From: Saccharomycopsis fibuligera x Saccharomycopsis cf. fibuligera
Lineage: Eukaryota > Ascomycota > Saccharomycetes > Ascoideales > Saccharomycopsidaceae
DNA: 64,000 nucleotides
Assembly (NCBI GenBank): GCA_001936135.1
Contig: CP012818.1
Coordinates: 930,001-994,000, forward strand
Direction of reading: 5' to 3'
Positions 19,832-30,420 of the stretch are shown here, piece after piece. Within the stretch, counting starts at the first letter, position 1; each line of letters starts with the position of its first letter. The translations under genes were made by a program, and so were the position numbers. The notes beneath the pieces are model-generated. The model was not told the DNA's origin and made no database searches. It worked only from the letters and a program-made list of their open reading frames with translations.

Positions 19832-21351
19832 TGGAGTTTTTTTTTTGCATAATGACACAAATAAATGGATTCAGGATGAGCATTGAGTTCTAGATCAACG
19901 GATCTCAATGGAGATAAATAATATTTCTTACATAATGATTCCACGGATATTCAATCCTGTTTCACAATATGAGTATTTACTAAAACGATATTGTTTTTAA
20001 TCTGTTATGGAAGACTGACATCTCAGGGTTCATGTTTTTGGATGTAAAAGCTTTGTATTTCCAAATTAACTAACTAATAATGAATATATAAAAATATAGG
20101 GTTGGACCATGTATAAATACTGATCAGACTGAATAATACATATTGGTGTTGATCTATAAATAGTAGCAGATGAAATTATATAATTAGTTATAAAATATGT
20201 TCATTACGTCATATTATCTTCTGGATATCCACTGATGGTTATATTTTTAGAACTCAATGTTCCTCAATATATTACAGAATAAATATTGTTTAACTGTATT
20301 CAAGTTTGTTGGTTTAGAACTCGATGTTCGTCAATCTGATTGTTATTTAAGCACGGTTCAACCCACCATCACTATATAGTTTTCATATTTTTGTTAAGAG
20401 AAAATACAAGGAATTTTAAGATAAGAATGAGTGGGTGTAGAAGATCCTGAAAGCTAGAAGTAGTCTCAGGGTTATACGAGATCTTCGAGGAAGATTACAA
20501 AGTTAAGAGACTGAAGAAAACATATTAATTCAAGAAGAACCAAAGTTTGAGGATCAGTATAGAATAATTGTATATCGGAGCTGAGACAGTGGTCAATGCC
20601 CCGGGTTTATACTACATTTTTTAAAATGATACAACTATATGGATCTAATTAGTCAATATCATAGTTTGTTAATAATTTTAAGTATTATTTTTGAATTGTT
20701 CTGTAACTTTGGACAAAGATAGTTCAAGACTCCGTCTCTTTCAAGAATTATATTAAAATCTATGCTCGTCTCTATAACTATTATGTATTGTGTGTGAAAA
20801 CATCAAGCAAAATCATCTTACTTCTATTATCTAATATACTTATCTTATTTATTTTCTCTTTATTATTGTCTCTACTACTAGCTTATTCTAGACATGACAG
20901 CGAGTTCAGTAGGAACATATACTGAAGTCAGAAGGGATAAAAAAAAGCAGTCAAGGCTCTACCCTTCTATGTTATTGAGGGACTGAACTCTTCCATATAC
21001 TATTAGAAAATGTCTTTTACAATTAGATTTTCCCGCAAAGAACTGATTAGACATAATACATCTGTATGCTACGACTATTCTGAGCATAATAAGCATGGCC
21101 AAGCAACTGCTTGTAAAGCTTGTATGCCGTAGACAGGTATAAAAATCATCATTCGCGGGCACATAACCTAGATGGGCCAATTGCGTTCAGAACAAATCGG
21201 ATTTCAAACTCAGAAAAAAAAATGAAAAGCACTGGCTGATAGATAGGATGGGGATATGGAGAAATACACTCGTACAGAACAGAGTGAAAGCTTGATATAG
21301 AGGTCCAGCAAGAACTACATACATTCAATCGCCCGCTCGCCAGGTCACACA
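19832..21351. repeat. tRNA-flanking region with dispersed short repeats, possible LTR remnants
   Basis: There is no gene in this 1.5 kb. A 23-base direct repeat (TTTAGAACTCRATGTTCSTC core) occurs at 20246-20268 and 20313-20335 with two mismatches. Its 12-base core TAGAACTCAATG recurs inverted at 19881-19892. The second copy is preceded by TGTTGG, a common start of copia-type LTRs, and a TATA box (CTATATAG) follows at about 20373. DNA up to about 20810 could be a decayed solo LTR, but no target-site duplication is evident. Position beside a tRNA gene fits an integration hot spot for yeast retroelements. Confidence 0.35.
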
Positions 21352-21876
21352 ATGTCTGCTTCCAGAGAACCTTCCACTAACTTTTACATTGAAACCAATC
21401 CTACGCCTTTGCCAGACAGTATTCCAAAGGTTGATGAAATTGGTGCTACTTCTGCTCCTTTATTGTCGGCTTCCTATTTCATTGGTGCTAGATGTCAACC
21501 ATACAATGATGACTTCATGGCTTGTAAGGAAGAAAAAGCTGGTAATGGTGAGTTTGGATGTTTGAAGGAAGGTAGAAGAGTTACTAGATGTGCTGCCTCT
21601 GTGCTTTCCGATATCAATAAGCACTGCTTGGACAGTTTTAGATTACACTGGAAATGTCTTGAACAGAATAACCATGAATTGAAAAACTGCAGAAAAGCTG
21701 AAGTATTGTTTAATAAGTGTGTTTTTGACAATTTGAAATTAGAGAAGAAAATCCCAGGTGTTCGTGAAGGAGAAACACCAATTCACTTGAAAGAAAAACC
21801 ATTGTACTTACCAAATGTGGAAGATTATGATTCAAGAATTGCCTACAAAAAGGCTAAAGCTGATGGTAAAATTTAA
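21352..21876 (+). CDS. NUPM: NADH:ubiquinone oxidoreductase (complex I) subunit, NDUFA8/NUPM type
   Basis: A 174-residue protein with four CX9C motifs forming two CHCH hairpins: CQPYNDDFMAC, CLKEGRRVTRC, CLDSFRLHWKC and CRKAEVLFNKC. Length, cysteine spacing and the surrounding FIGARCQPY and FRLHWKCLE segments match the 19-kDa complex I accessory subunit (NDUFA8, PGIV, NUPM of Yarrowia). It would be imported into the intermembrane space by the Mia40 disulfide relay and attach to the membrane arm of complex I. The gene indicates that this yeast retains a proton-pumping complex I, unlike Saccharomyces. The ATG at 21352 is the first in frame, and no intron is needed. Confidence 0.92.
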   Translation: MSASREPSTNFYIETNPTPLPDSIPKVDEIGATSAPLLSASYFIGARCQPYNDDFMACKEEKAGNGEFGCLKEGRRVTRCAASVLSDINKHCLDSFRLHWKCLEQNNHELKNCRKAEVLFNKCVFDNLKLEKKIPGVREGETPIHLKEKPLYLPNVEDYDSRIAYKKAKADGKI

Positions 21877-22395
21877 TATGGATCCTTGTTTCAATTTCAA
21901 AATCAAATAAATAAAATAATTAAAAACTGTTGTATTGATCAAGCAAAGACATTTGATGAGACAGTTCATTACAACATAAAGAGCATTTTCGCTTTCTGCT
22001 TAGTACCAGTTTAACACGAAATGTTTATGCATTACCACGAAGCTACAACTTGAATTTAAAGAGAGAAAATTGAGATTGAATTAAAAAACTCAGATTCTTT
22101 TTTTTTTTTCGATAAATTTAAGCTTTATATCTTCATAAAAACTTTCATTCCTCCCTTTTTGCTTTCTATCCTTTTTTTTATCAAAATTACACTTTTTGTT
22201 ATGCTTATGTTTTTTTTCCCCAGTAAAAACTTGACTGCGCAAGTATTTATATTATTTTTCCTCGAAGGAAAACAGCCGACTAGTTTAATAAACGTCACCA
22301 ATGCTATAAAAGATAAAAAATTGTAGAGGTTATAAGAAGAAGATCAAAAAGATTTGGGGAAAAAATTCCTAAAAACTCATATGACTGTAAATAGC
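21877..22395. other. Convergent intergenic region, no gene seen
   Basis: AT-rich 3' flanks of the complex I subunit and COG2 genes, with short T runs. No other feature is seen. Confidence 0.5.
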
Positions 22396-23865
22396 TCAAC
22401 TTTTCTTACTTAAGTTACTACGTTTCATAATTTTGAGAAAGTTTTCCTCATCACCAAGCATAAGGTATATTCCTAAAAGTTCCAATAACTCCGATTTGTT
22501 GGTAGTCGCAAAATCATCATTTTTTTCCGTTTGTTCCTGAAGCTTAAGCCTTGCAAAAGCTTCTTTAAGATCACTCGGTGTATCTCTTGCAAGCGCGCTG
22601 ATATCTGTGCTACTTGCGCTGACAGAGTTGGTAGTGGTTGGAAATGCGCTTGTATTTGGAATAGTTGTAGCAACCATACTGGCATCAGCAATTTTTCCCA
22701 AATATTCATCTAAGATAGATTTAAATTCAAGTCTTAGTTTATTAACTCTCTTGAGCTGCTCGTCCAAAAATTGATTTCCAAAAGACTGTTGGACTTCACC
22801 AGCACGACGATAATCATTAGTATTATCGTTGCTGTTTGTTTCGCGAGTTTGATTGAAGTCATCCTCTGAATTATTATTCAAAAGATCATTTATCGTTAAG
22901 GTATTTAGCTGCTTTATGTTTTGTGTTATATCATGTGCCAAAAAACTGTCTTTCAAAAATGAGCTATCAAGATACTGATTTTTATTACCGTCTTTTGTTG
23001 TTGTCAATGTGTTTTGAGAGAGTCTTAATGTCAAGTATCGCTGTAGTTGATGTATTGACAAGTACAAAGATGTTAACTCTTTTATTACATCAATTGTCAA
23101 AACGTTATTCATGCCATCGCCATTATCGTTTTCTAATACTGCATCCAAGATATCTACTTTGCTCATGTTATCAGAGCCGTTATCACCATCTGCTCCATAA
23201 TTGTCATCTTCTGAGTTAAGCTCCATAAGACTCTTATTCTTCTCTTGTTTTTGTGTATCTCTTTCTATGTTCGAATGTTCGTTAATCAATTTTTCAAAGC
23301 TATCTATCAACTTGAACAATAAATGAGCTTTTTCCAAAAAGCTAGTCAACTTGAATATTTTCTTTTTGAAAAAAATAGCATCGTTCACGGTATTGAAATC
23401 TTTCTCAAAGTTGCTTTGTTGACTCTTCAAATTTTTAAAATAATTCACAATTGATATTTTAATGCTGGATACCAAATTTAAAAAATTATCATTATTTATA
23501 GATTGACCCAACTTGATAAAATCATGATAATCATTATTAACCAAATTTAAAAGTTCATCATCCAAGTCATTATTCAATTTGGTCAATTCATTATTAAGAT
23601 CATTTAACAATACAAACCGGAAATTCTTGTAAAGAAATTCATCCACATTAAAGTCATCAACCACTTTTTTTTCCCTTAGTTGTACAGTTTCTGGATCATT
23701 TTTATCAACTGTTTCATTTTCGCTCAGTATTAGAGTATTGAGATTTGCGGAAAAGGATTCCTTTGTGACTTTATTCAAAAAGGGAAAGTCATCTGTACCA
23801 TCCAAGATATCAAAAAGATCCTCTTGATTTATGCTTTGCCGGCCGTCTATTATACCGGATGACAT
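22396..23865 (-). CDS. COG2: Conserved oligomeric Golgi complex subunit 2
   Basis: A 489-residue protein with ATG at 23865. The conserved Cog2 N-terminal domain is clear. FPFLNKVTKESF is followed by FNVDEFLYKNFRFVLLNDL, then coiled-coil-like LNNELTKLNNDLDDELLNLV and NDYHDFIKLGQSI, the order found in fungal and animal Cog2. The C-terminal half is diverged and carries Asn/Asp-rich inserts of the kind common in this genome. COG is a tethering complex for retrograde vesicles at the Golgi. Cog2 belongs to lobe A with Cog1, Cog3 and Cog4. The length lies between S. cerevisiae Cog2 (about 260) and human COG2 (about 740). An inverted pair of TCACATG sites lies about 120 bases upstream of the start. 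Confidence 0.88.
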   Translation of the reverse strand: MSSGIIDGRQSINQEDLFDILDGTDDFPFLNKVTKESFSANLNTLILSENETVDKNDPETVQLREKKVVDDFNVDEFLYKNFRFVLLNDLNNELTKLNNDLDDELLNLVNNDYHDFIKLGQSINNDNFLNLVSSIKISIVNYFKNLKSQQSNFEKDFNTVNDAIFFKKKIFKLTSFLEKAHLLFKLIDSFEKLINEHSNIERDTQKQEKNKSLMELNSEDDNYGADGDNGSDNMSKVDILDAVLENDNGDGMNNVLTIDVIKELTSLYLSIHQLQRYLTLRLSQNTLTTTKDGNKNQYLDSSFLKDSFLAHDITQNIKQLNTLTINDLLNNNSEDDFNQTRETNSNDNTNDYRRAGEVQQSFGNQFLDEQLKRVNKLRLEFKSILDEYLGKIADASMVATTIPNTSAFPTTTNSVSASSTDISALARDTPSDLKEAFARLKLQEQTEKNDDFATTNKSELLELLGIYLMLGDEENFLKIMKRSNLSKKS

Positions 23866-23984
23866 CTTCTGCTAGCTTCAAGTGTGTGCTGGCGTTAAAT
23901 ATCTGTATCGTCTCCGCTACCTACATCAGAAGTGGTTGCGTATACCATTTCAACATGGTGTACACCAATTTTTTATAATCTATT

Positions 23985-24003
23985 CATGTGACCACATCAC
24001 ATG
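23985..24003. promoter_or_regulatory. Inverted pair of TCACATG (bHLH/CDEI-like) sites upstream of COG2
   Basis: CATGTGA (23985-23991) and TCACATG (23997-24003) form a perfect inverted repeat with a 5-base spacer, 120 bases upstream of the COG2 ATG. Each arm contains an E-box (CANNTG), and one fits RTCACRTG. Binding by a Cbf1-, Tye7- or Ino2/4-type factor is inferred. Confidence 0.5.
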
Positions 24004-24134
24004 ATTTTACATATAGGTAGAGTATCTCGCCGACGATTACACCATTTCTTTCATTACTTGTAGAATACTTTATTAACTGCTGTAATAATGATAATACTGT
24101 TATAAATATTATTGTATATGCATTTTTTCTGAGC

Positions 24135-27100
24135 TCAAAAAGTCAACTTTCCATTCTTGAATTTCTCATCATTAAACTTCAAACCCGCAACCAATTGTTT
24201 CAAACTAGCAACCACTTCATTATTGACATCTGTTGTAGCGTTGTTAGAGTCTAATAAATTACTTCTAGAAACAACATTTTTCAAATCATGAACCTTCAAA
24301 GATGAGTACTGATTACCGTTGGCAATACCATTTGTTCCATTGAGAGTGTTATTATCAAAAATATTATTCTTGCCACCAGTTCCGTTGAGTATTGCAAGCG
24401 AGCCTGTTAAATTACTAGATAAGATTGTATTGGTATTAGTTAAGTTGGCCACGAGCCTGGAAGTGGACAAAATGGATGCGTTTTCTAAACCAGTGCCACC
24501 GGATGATAGAACTCCAACCCCATTGGCGCTGTTGGCCGCTGTGTTTGTTCCAAGAGCCCCTGTTGTAGTTACTCCATTGCTACCATTCTGTTGATACAAA
24601 TTACCGTTACCGCTGGATAGGCTACTGTATGGTAAATCATGATGCTTAGAGTGGGCGCCTGCGAAAACATCAACGATCCATTTAGAAGTAAATTTAGATT
24701 GATTAAAAAAACCAAGCAAATCTTCCTTTGTGAAAATCAAATCTTTTGAGTATACGTCAGCATCATCTTGTTGTTGCTGGTTTTGAATTTCGTGATGATT
24801 GAGAGGAATTTTAGTGTCCCAAATTCTTCTTTGAATTCTTGCTTTAACTTTGACAAAAACTTCATTCAAAAATTCTTTGAATGGATCATTCCCATCATTC
24901 AAAACTTCATCTTCTTTGCATTTTAGATCCAAGTACTCGACTGATTTTAATAATAAATTGTAGCCAAATGAATCTTTTAATATTTTGGAATTATCGGCAT
25001 TGATAGCGCCAGTAATTCTATCACCATTAATCTGCCATTTCAAAAAATAGTCAATTCCATTGAAGATAAAATTGATTCCAAAAACTTCCAATATAAATGT
25101 CTTCACAATGAGAATATACTTGAGTAATAGTGCGTCTTTGGTTTCTTTTTCTGACGTGGTCAAAAAATTGAGAATGTTGTCAAAATTAGCAAGTAACTCA
25201 TTTAAAAAGTTTGAATTTATGTTGCTGTTAAATATTAAGTTTGAATAGTTTGGAGTTTCTGTTTTGAATTTAGGCATATTATGATAATTAGCGATACTGC
25301 GACGAAGACTATTATAATCAAAGGAAAAGTCATCACTTGATAGTAATTCAGTAATATATTTTTCTTCTTCAAATCCCAATTGAATAGATAAAAATTTTAT
25401 AAGAATTTGATAAAACTGTAAAACTAGAGACTTATGGGTTTGCAAATTAGAGTATCTGTCATTGTTCAAGTACAATGAAAAGCTCAACCATGTGCTTATA
25501 AAAACTGGACAGTTTTGCTTGACTAATGCAAAAAGTTCTTGTTGATTTTTCTTATTTGGATCATTTGTGGTGAGCAATTGTTCGCCATAAATTTGAATTC
25601 CTTCATCCTCCTCCTCTTTAGCAATGCAGTTATCAACAATTGTATCAATATCAGCAAAAAAAGCATGAATTTGATGGTCAACTTCTTCTGAGTGAGATTT
25701 TAAGCCTATATTGTAGGTAAAAGTTTCATTGATTCTAATGAGCAATTCTTCGATAATATCAGAAATCTGATCATGGTAATAAATGTGCTTTGTCAAACTG
25801 CTAATACAACTGATATAGTTATTGGCTAACACATCATAAACCTCTGCACGGGCTGGATCGTTAGCTTTCCATTTTATCAAATTAGATTGTAAGTTTACCA
25901 AGTTTTTCAAAATATCTAAAACAGAAAGCCCAATCATGTTAACTTTAGAGTTTAGCAATCCTGAGATTATGTATGTGAGGGCAATTTGATAGTTCAATAT
26001 TTTCACATTAGGTAATGAATTTTGACTATTATTGCTAACTTGCATTGGCGTAAAAGAGTTTGCGTTTGTCACACCTCCACCAATCTTATTTCCTGTTGAA
26101 GAAACGGTTTCAAGGTCACTGGCCTTCAAGAGTCTATTGATCAAAAATGTCAATACCAAAAATCGTAGCTGAACAGGTACCCAGTTTACTATAATTTGAA
26201 TCAATAAGTTACTCCACTGATTTAAGCCTTTGCCTGCATGGGCATAGATAAATGCATTTATCGATTTTAAGCTGCTATTCAACTCATAACTGACAGTGGT
26301 GCTAAAATAAGCTTTTAACGAGCTTAATGCATCTTCAGCACAATCTGAGTTAGTCCACTCTGTGTCTAATTTAATGTTGTCCTCAGTATTGTTGTCTGTT
26401 GAAGTAGCCGTATTACCTCCTGCAAGTGATTTGCTAATACTAACTGATCTTCTCAATGTAGTGTTCGATTTCACCGATTGTAATCCCAAGTTGCTTTCAT
26501 TTGCTTTGAGATTTGTGCTTGTAGCTATACGCTTATGTGTTCTTTGGTCAAGGTTTATCAATTTTTCTGCCAAGTCGTCGATGGTGAAATTTTGATTCAA
26601 GATTGATAAAATCAAGTCAAACGATCTATTAACAAGGTAGTCGCCTTCCAAAGTAGCGTTCTGGCTAGCAGCTTTGGAAATTGGATTGTTTTTAGAGATA
26701 TTGAAACCAACAATAGAACTTAAATATTTGGCAGCTTTGATGGAGAGAATTTGCCACTGATTATTAGTGGTATCTGGATTTCCTTTTTTATAGTTTTTAT
26801 TCCCCAAGTCTAAAAATAGCTCGCAACTTTCAGTGAAACTGTTGACAAATTCACGATCACCAATGAACAAGTTGTTATCCAAATGATTGCAAAACACTTT
26901 AAACACTTTCAAAGCTAGTTGAGCGAGAATTAAGTCATTAGTAAGCAAAATTGACCTAAAAATAATTACAATATTACTAGCAAAAACATTCAAATTGTCT
27001 GAGCATTTTTCAATCAAATTCTTAATAATTAAAAGAGAAACTTGGACGTTGCCGTATCTGGAGAAATGATGCAAGTCACTAATTGTTTTCTTTTCAATGA

Positions 27101-27254
27101 AATTACCAACCTTTTCAAGTTTTACTCTTCTAGTGGAGGCATAATATAACAAATAGCTAAGTTCGGAAGAATTTGGCTTTTTATCAATATCTCTTCCGGA
27201 CGGATAGCACTGTAGAATCAACTTCTGATGCTTGGATTTAAGAAATTGCGGCAT
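24135..27254 (-). CDS. EFR3: Efr3, plasma-membrane anchor of the Stt4 PI 4-kinase complex
   Basis: The preferred start is the ATG at 27254 (MPQFLKSKHQKLILQCYP), giving 1039 residues. The longer frame begins with TTG and adds only 17 residues. The N-terminus matches Efr3 closely: KHQKLILQCYPSGRDIDKKP, then SSELSYLLYYASTRRVKLEK. This is the basic-patch region that binds acidic membrane lipids. The rest is a helical ARM/HEAT-like rod with Ser/Asn-rich loops near residues 245-310 and a Gly/Asn-rich C-terminal region. Efr3 recruits Ypp1 and Stt4 to the plasma membrane to make PI4P. At 1039 residues it is longer than S. cerevisiae Efr3 (about 780), mainly through low-complexity inserts. A CGCGAAA word occurs about 310 bases upstream, but its relevance is unknown. 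Confidence 0.9.
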   Translation of the reverse strand: MPQFLKSKHQKLILQCYPSGRDIDKKPNSSELSYLLYYASTRRVKLEKVGNFIEKKTISDLHHFSRYGNVQVSLLIIKNLIEKCSDNLNVFASNIVIIFRSILLTNDLILAQLALKVFKVFCNHLDNNLFIGDREFVNSFTESCELFLDLGNKNYKKGNPDTTNNQWQILSIKAAKYLSSIVGFNISKNNPISKAASQNATLEGDYLVNRSFDLILSILNQNFTIDDLAEKLINLDQRTHKRIATSTNLKANESNLGLQSVKSNTTLRRSVSISKSLAGGNTATSTDNNTEDNIKLDTEWTNSDCAEDALSSLKAYFSTTVSYELNSSLKSINAFIYAHAGKGLNQWSNLLIQIIVNWVPVQLRFLVLTFLINRLLKASDLETVSSTGNKIGGGVTNANSFTPMQVSNNSQNSLPNVKILNYQIALTYIISGLLNSKVNMIGLSVLDILKNLVNLQSNLIKWKANDPARAEVYDVLANNYISCISSLTKHIYYHDQISDIIEELLIRINETFTYNIGLKSHSEEVDHQIHAFFADIDTIVDNCIAKEEEDEGIQIYGEQLLTTNDPNKKNQQELFALVKQNCPVFISTWLSFSLYLNNDRYSNLQTHKSLVLQFYQILIKFLSIQLGFEEEKYITELLSSDDFSFDYNSLRRSIANYHNMPKFKTETPNYSNLIFNSNINSNFLNELLANFDNILNFLTTSEKETKDALLLKYILIVKTFILEVFGINFIFNGIDYFLKWQINGDRITGAINADNSKILKDSFGYNLLLKSVEYLDLKCKEDEVLNDGNDPFKEFLNEVFVKVKARIQRRIWDTKIPLNHHEIQNQQQQDDADVYSKDLIFTKEDLLGFFNQSKFTSKWIVDVFAGAHSKHHDLPYSSLSSGNGNLYQQNGSNGVTTTGALGTNTAANSANGVGVLSSGGTGLENASILSTSRLVANLTNTNTILSSNLTGSLAILNGTGGKNNIFDNNTLNGTNGIANGNQYSSLKVHDLKNVVSRSNLLDSNNATTDVNNEVVASLKQLVAGLKFNDEKFKNGKLTF

Positions 27255-28299
27255 GATTTGCAAATTCTTGAGCGCTATTGCTATTGCAAATAATGAAGAC
27301 AACAACTTTTCTGGAGGAACTTGATTTTAAGTATTAGGCGTTGATGATATCAAAGTTCTATCACTTTTTTATGAGAGGAATATAAGAAAGAGGCGCTGTG
27401 GCTGTTATAAAACAAAACTTGTTTGGTTTTAGAGATTTACTAAAAAGAAACACCTGACAAACAAGCCGCAAGACGAGAAGTGGTACAGCGCATAACATTT
27501 TTGATTTCTACATATTTATTGAAAGCGGAGGAAAAACGAGAAAGGGACCCGCGATATTTCGGTTACGCGAAAGCCACGCCGCCTTTACAAGAACAGACAC
27601 AGGGCCTGCTCAAGACTTGCACTTATAAACTAGCATAAAATATCATAGCATTGGCAAATACTTAGTGGTTAAAGTTTTGTATAGGCAACAGTTGTTGACT
27701 AATATGGCTTGTGTATACTGTTTAAAGCGAGTTTTACTGGAACACCACCAAAAGCCTAAGCGCACCTTAAACATGTAACGTAGGAATATGCGCGGGTCAT
27801 ATGCAATTTTGCGTATTTTCGCATCATATAGCATAATATCATACACAAAGTATATGCATCATTATACTATTATACACACAAAACATGCAGTAGCTAAACG
27901 GGGCCTGATGTACATTAACTGAGAAACTCAACATGTCTAGCCATCTTATTTTCTGTCCACCTTCCGGGCTCACCTTACTTAAAATTTTCTCGGAAAGTAG
28001 CCAACAGACCAGCCGAATTCTTGAACATCGAAGTAATGAATTGAGGCCAAGTGCCTGATTTCTGCTACAACTGGCACTGTATATATTGCTGCTCCATTTC
28101 AGTCTTAGACGTTAAACTCACTGGTTGAAACATTTTTGTAGTTGTTGAGTGAATAATACAGAAAACTCTCGCTTAAAAGCTTCCAACTTTGCATAGCCAA
28201 CTTTACAATCATATTCTATACCCTTCGCATCGGTAAACCCTTTTTGTAGTACTAACCTTGAATCTAAAAAACATAGCACTATCTTGTGACACCCTACCC
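27255..28299. other. Intergenic region between EFR3 and the PIR pseudogene
   Basis: This holds the promoter of EFR3 (minus strand) and the old promoter of the pseudogene. TTACGCGAAA occurs at about 27562-27571, a match to SCB/MCB-like G1/S sites. Short open frames at 27643-27846 and 28118-28345 have no domain. Nothing else is seen. Confidence 0.45.
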
Positions 28300-29226
28300 C
28301 AAAACAAAATATATAATATACTAACACTTGTGACAGTTTTTCCATTACTTTTCAAAGTTGCCTTTGTAGTTGATATTCCAGAAGAGTCTTCGGCTTGGAC
28401 AACTCTTACTCTAACCGGTACTTTGTCCGATGTCCAGACAAACTACCCAATATCTTTCGGCATAAAGAGATAATGGTGATTTACTTGGCAACCTGTAAGT
28501 CAAATAAATGATGTCCGAATTCAAGGACCAGCTAGTCAAACTTTTCTCGCCATCCCCAAAAAAATATATACATCAAGTCCAGGCACCATTATAGGGACTG
28601 ACACAAACAGCCTCGGTAACCAAATTATGCACCATAAAAGCTAAGTGCAATGCTTGTACCACTGAACATACAGTATTCACTTTTCAGACTCTGAGTCTGA
28701 AGAACCTAGCAGCAACTCATCGCAACAAAACTCAGTCACCACTAGCCAAAAATGTGCTTAAAATACCACTTCAACCACCACTGCATATGTCTCAAGTTTT
28801 GCGAATATTGATGCAACCTCTTCTAGAGAGAAAGATGAAACATTAATATTAACTTTAAAGGACTCTATTTTGAACGACTCTTGCAGGAGAATGGGTTCCA
28901 TTATGTCAAATAGAAAATTTCAATTTGATGGCCCAACTCTGCAAGCCGGTGCAGGTATTGCTGCAGGGTGGGGTATCACTAACAGTGGTAAACTAGCTCT
29001 TGGTAACAATACTGTGTTTTATCAATGTCTTTCTGGCACTTTCTATAATCTTTATGATCAAGACATTGGGGGCAAATGTTCTCCAGTTTACTTGGATATT
29101 GTCAATTTGATTGGTAGCTATTTGGATAAGGTTACACCTTTAGTTTTTAATTTTTTTAGAGCTTTTTTTCACCCTGTTGTATTATATTTTTCTAAAATTT
29201 TTCTTGCAACTGTTGTTATTCATTAG
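28300..29226 (+). pseudogene. PIR-family cell-wall protein pseudogene (nonsense-disrupted)
   Basis: One reading frame across this interval reads as a PIR (protein with internal repeats) cell-wall protein, in the correct order. There is a hydrophobic signal-like start without an ATG, then AWTTLTLTGTL and NYPISFGIKR. A degenerate PIR repeat SQINDVRIQGPASQ follows (consensus SQIxDGQIQ). A Ser/Thr/Asn-rich stretch leads to the conserved C-terminal domain with [53 protein letters not shown]. In-frame stops occur at 28471, 28477, 28642, 28663 and 28759, and no frameshift is needed to link the parts. The final cysteine of the four-Cys module is missing, and about 30 extra residues follow. Intact PIR proteins are linked to beta-1,3-glucan through the repeat. 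This copy cannot make a full protein. Confidence 0.85.
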
Positions 29227-29732
29227 TTCGCCTTTTACCGATAAACGGGTATATACTGTACAAAAGTTTTAAACGTCCTTAACCTCCTTCAATTTTCGTA
29301 TTTTCAAAGGCTAGCACTACTGGGAGTGAGTTTTTTATGTAAAATATTATTTGCAAGTAAGTCTACCGTATTGATTGATAAAATGTTCCTTGAATAACAC
29401 AGAACTTACATTTTTTACATTTTTTTTTTTTCTTGAAAAAAGCAATTAACTCAAAATATTTATTTATCAGTGAGAAACTATTTCTTTACAAGCCTAAAAA
29501 TAAAATCACTCAAAAAAAACACAAAAATAGCAAGAAAGGTCGACCTTAAAAATAATTTGTTTTTAAATTAAAATGAAATAAGTTATAAAATAAGCTAATG
29601 AAGGAAAGCGGGAATTAGGGCATAAAAGTAAGATAAGGCACATTTCTCAAAGTGGGGCTCATCCAAAATTTAATAGAACTAGGGTTTTCAAAACACCAAA
29701 AAAATTAATTGTGCCTTTTCTTTCACGCGCTC
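29227..29732. other. Intergenic region, no gene seen
   Basis: The 3' flanks of the PIR pseudogene and the small heat-shock gene, which converge. AT-rich with short A and T runs. Confidence 0.5.
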
Positions 29733-30356
29733 TCACAATTTAGCATTAGCATCATCATGAGAAGCAATTTGGATCTTTCTAATGTTTTCCTTATCCTTCT
29801 TAGATTGAACTTTTGGCACAGTGATGGTTAAAATTCCATTCTTGTACCCTGCATTGATGTTTTCTCCATCAATTGAAGCATCGCTACCGAATCTAACTCT
29901 TCTTTCAAAAGAACCAGATCTTAACTCCTTATAATGTCTATCTTTTTCATTTTTTTCTTCGTTGACTTCAGGAACATTACCACTGATGATGAGCTCTTTG
30001 TTATCATCATTGAAGTCCACATTGATTTGTTCTTTTGGCACTCCAGGAATAGATGCATGAAGCTCATATTTGTCTTCCTTTTCAATCAAGTCAACCGGTG
30101 GAACAATATCAAAATCTGGTTTAAAGACAGAGTCATTAACTAATGATTTGAAGAGGGAGTTGTTGCTTATTCTGTTTTGTTCTGGATTTCTTCTAGCGAC
30201 AGATTTGTGTGAACCGTCTTTTTGGTTTGAGTCTTGTTGCAGTTTGTTACCTAACAATCTTGGAGAGACTCTGATTGCATTGCTAATTGGGTCAAAAAAG
30301 TCATTGTCAAAGGCATCGTAGAAGTCCCAGAATGGTGAGCTGTTAAAAAAAGCCAT
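29733..30356 (-). CDS. Small heat-shock protein (alpha-crystallin/Hsp20 domain)
   Basis: A 207-residue protein from the ATG at 30356. The N-terminal arm is Phe/Asp-rich (FFNSSPFWDFYDAFDND). The alpha-crystallin domain begins near residue 83 with PPVDLIEKEDKYELHASIPG, typical of Hsp20 proteins. It continues through ELIISGNVPEVNEE and YKELRSGSFERRVRFG, and ends with the diagnostic NAGYKNGILTITVPK (A-x-x-x-n-G-x-L motif). The C-terminal tail carries an IRKIQI segment that can serve as the I-x-I oligomerisation motif. Such proteins hold unfolded clients without ATP and form large oligomers, like Hsp26 and Hsp42 of S. cerevisiae. Heat-shock elements lie upstream at 30421-30428 and 30586-30602. The length fits Hsp26-type proteins, but a specific orthologue is not claimed. 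Confidence 0.93.
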   Translation of the reverse strand: MAFFNSSPFWDFYDAFDNDFFDPISNAIRVSPRLLGNKLQQDSNQKDGSHKSVARRNPEQNRISNNSLFKSLVNDSVFKPDFDIVPPVDLIEKEDKYELHASIPGVPKEQINVDFNDDNKELIISGNVPEVNEEKNEKDRHYKELRSGSFERRVRFGSDASIDGENINAGYKNGILTITVPKVQSKKDKENIRKIQIASHDDANAKL

Positions 30357-30420
30357 TTTGATAGTATAATTAGTTGTACTTGAAGATGTAAATTTAGATG
30401 CAGTTTTTTTAAAAAATGAT

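Noticed and set aside
21149-21352. Minus-strand frames in the complex I subunit promoter
   Set aside because: Non-ATG starts and no domain. They are antisense to a promoter.
23985-24003. TCACATG pair considered as a point-centromere CDEI element
   Set aside because: No AT-rich CDEII of suitable length or CDEIII (TTTCCGAA core) follows. A promoter role is simpler.
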